Origin: G965247775 sp965247775
GTDB taxonomy: Bacteria > Chloroflexota > Dehalococcoidia > Bin125
Assembly (NCBI GenBank): GCA_965247775.1
Contig: OZ252031.1
Span: 496,001 to 560,000 of the forward strand
DNA: 64,000 nt
Reading direction: 5' to 3'
Shown here: piece after piece, positions 63,321-64,000 of the stretch
How the letters are laid out: each line of letters starts with the position of its first letter
Numbering within the stretch: position 1 is the stretch's first letter
Program-made: the position numbers and the translations under genes
Notes under the pieces: generated by a model
The model's database searches: none
Seen by the model: the letters and a program-made list of their open reading frames with translations, nothing else
What the model was told of the DNA's origin: nothing

Positions 63321-64000
63321 TCAGCGGGCCGCGTACGTGTCCTCCCCCGCTGCCGGCGCGGGCGGGCCGGGGCGTAGGTCATCGTACATCCCGTGCACGT
63401 CCGCCCCATGGACGCGCGCCACGTGGTTCGTGGGCGCCACCGGCTCCTCGTAGAAGAACGTCGGCAACTCATCGTCCGCTTCTGTGAATCCCGCCGTCCG
63501 GTTGAACTCGTGCTCAAGCACGAGCACCCCGCGGCCCAAGGCCTCAAAGAAGCTTTCATCCAGGCTGGTCCCGTGGGCCGCGTTGATCGCCTCCGCGATA
63601 AACGCGACGTTGGGGTTCGTGACGCTCCCACCGAACGAGCACAACCCCAGCGAGTCCGCTGCGGCGATCCGCGTCTGCTGCGCCAAGCTCTGGGCGACCA
63701 CCTCCCCCACCGTCATCTCCCGCGTGTTCAAGCGCGCAAGGTTGCCCACCGTGTGATCGGCGCCCTGCGCTGTGGCCATCATGGAGATCCCCGTCCCCTC
63801 GATGACCCGCGGATCGTATGCGCTGATCGCCTGCCGCTTGATCACCGGCACACGCGCCACCCCGTAGTGGTCACCCACCCGCGCGGTTCCCTGCGCCCAG
63901 ATCCGGCCCTTCTCCGTTCCCCGCCGGATCTCCTCCAAACATTCCGCCATGAACGCCTTGTCGCCGAATGATCCCTCGCCGGCTTCCATGAGCACGGCAA
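63321..64000 (-). CDS. Aldehyde:ferredoxin oxidoreductase, C-terminal part (runs off the window)
   Basis: The last ~226 residues of a tungsten/molybdenum AOR-family enzyme; the gene continues past base 64000. Marks: ECLEEIRRGTEKGRIWAQGTARVGDHYGV, VIKRQAISAYDPRVIEGTGISMMATAQGADHTVGN and RIAAADSLGLCSFGG, where the cysteine in DSLGLC corresponds to the fourth 4Fe-4S ligand. The tail is LGRGVLVLEHEFNRTAGFTEADDELPTFF. These enzymes oxidise aldehydes to acids with ferredoxin as acceptor. The stop is close to livG, so the ATPases may be transcribed from the same promoter. Confidence 0.88.
   Translation of the reverse strand, partial: AVLMEAGEGSFGDKAFMAECLEEIRRGTEKGRIWAQGTARVGDHYGVARVPVIKRQAISAYDPRVIEGTGISMMATAQGADHTVGNLARLNTREMTVGEVVAQSLAQQTRIAAADSLGLCSFGGSVTNPNVAFIAEAINAAHGTSLDESFFEALGRGVLVLEHEFNRTAGFTEADDELPTFFYEEPVAPTNHVARVHGADVHGMYDDLRPGPPAPAAGEDTYAAR

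Overview
The window is high-GC bacterial DNA. The catabolic repertoire is what one meets in free-living, probably marine, Chloroflexota of the SAR202/Dehalococcoidia type: three intact enolase-superfamily (mandelate racemase/MLE) dehydratases, flavin-dependent luciferase-like and Baeyer-Villiger-like oxygenases, CocE and HSL hydrolases, SnoaL, EthD, a KynB-like cyclase, tandem RidA proteins, a COG4091 SAF-domain dehydrogenase and an aldehyde:ferredoxin oxidoreductase. That taxonomic placement is inferred from gene content only. No rRNA, complete tRNA or CRISPR array was seen.

Bases 1-7,300 are a decaying integrated region. Two direct copies of the 3' half of a tRNA-Gly(CCC) gene (558-609 and 6081-6124) bracket a NucS-like nuclease, a CotH-family lipoprotein with a frameshifted C-terminal repeat domain, a frameshifted XRE/ImmA protein with a truncated PIN (DUF4411-like) partner, and an ABC-binding-protein fragment. 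Outside the second copy lie remnants of DDE transposases and of a tyrosine recombinase. From 7.4 to 18.2 kb there are mostly intact metabolic genes: SDR, an uncharacterised histidine-rich helical protein, a sugar-acid dehydratase, a triple-RidA protein, a PPOX/F420-type protein, a transketolase-like protein that lacks its PYR domain, a BNR propeller and the COG4091 dehydrogenase. From 18.3 to 23.2 kb is a nucleotide-sugar segment (intact nucleotidyltransferase and phosphomannomutase) with broken galE, propeller and second nucleotidyltransferase pieces.

From 23.4 to 36.7 kb come a CocE/NonD hydrolase, a second triple-RidA protein, a TPP lyase/decarboxylase, and a tight sulfur/methyl operon (MetE-like, OsmC, two-domain rhodanese), followed by a broken Tat-exported protein, a second dehydratase and an FAD monooxygenase. 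From 36.8 to 40.4 kb is a graveyard of efflux and oxidoreductase genes, including an ABC ATPase whose two halves lie on opposite strands. Bases 40.5-44.4 kb hold livM, livK and livH of a branched-chain-amino-acid-type importer. Its ATPases livG and livF are 18 kb away, at 61.8-63.3 kb, next to an aldehyde:ferredoxin oxidoreductase that runs off the end.

From 44.5 to 50.6 kb is a co-directional degradation cluster (SnoaL, EthD, LLM oxygenase, hydrolases, cyclase). From 51.0 to 58.6 kb is a C2/C4 hydroxyacid segment: malate synthase G, a Crp/Fnr and an AraC regulator, a tartrate/D-malate-type dehydrogenase, a GlcG/HbpS protein and a third MR/MLE dehydratase. A second histidine-rich helical protein, homologous to the one near 10 kb, follows at 59-60.7 kb.

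About fifteen genes carry frameshifts, stops or truncations. Some shifts sit in short G runs or CG repeats and could be assembly errors, but truncations, opposite-strand halves and mosaic junctions point to real decay as well.
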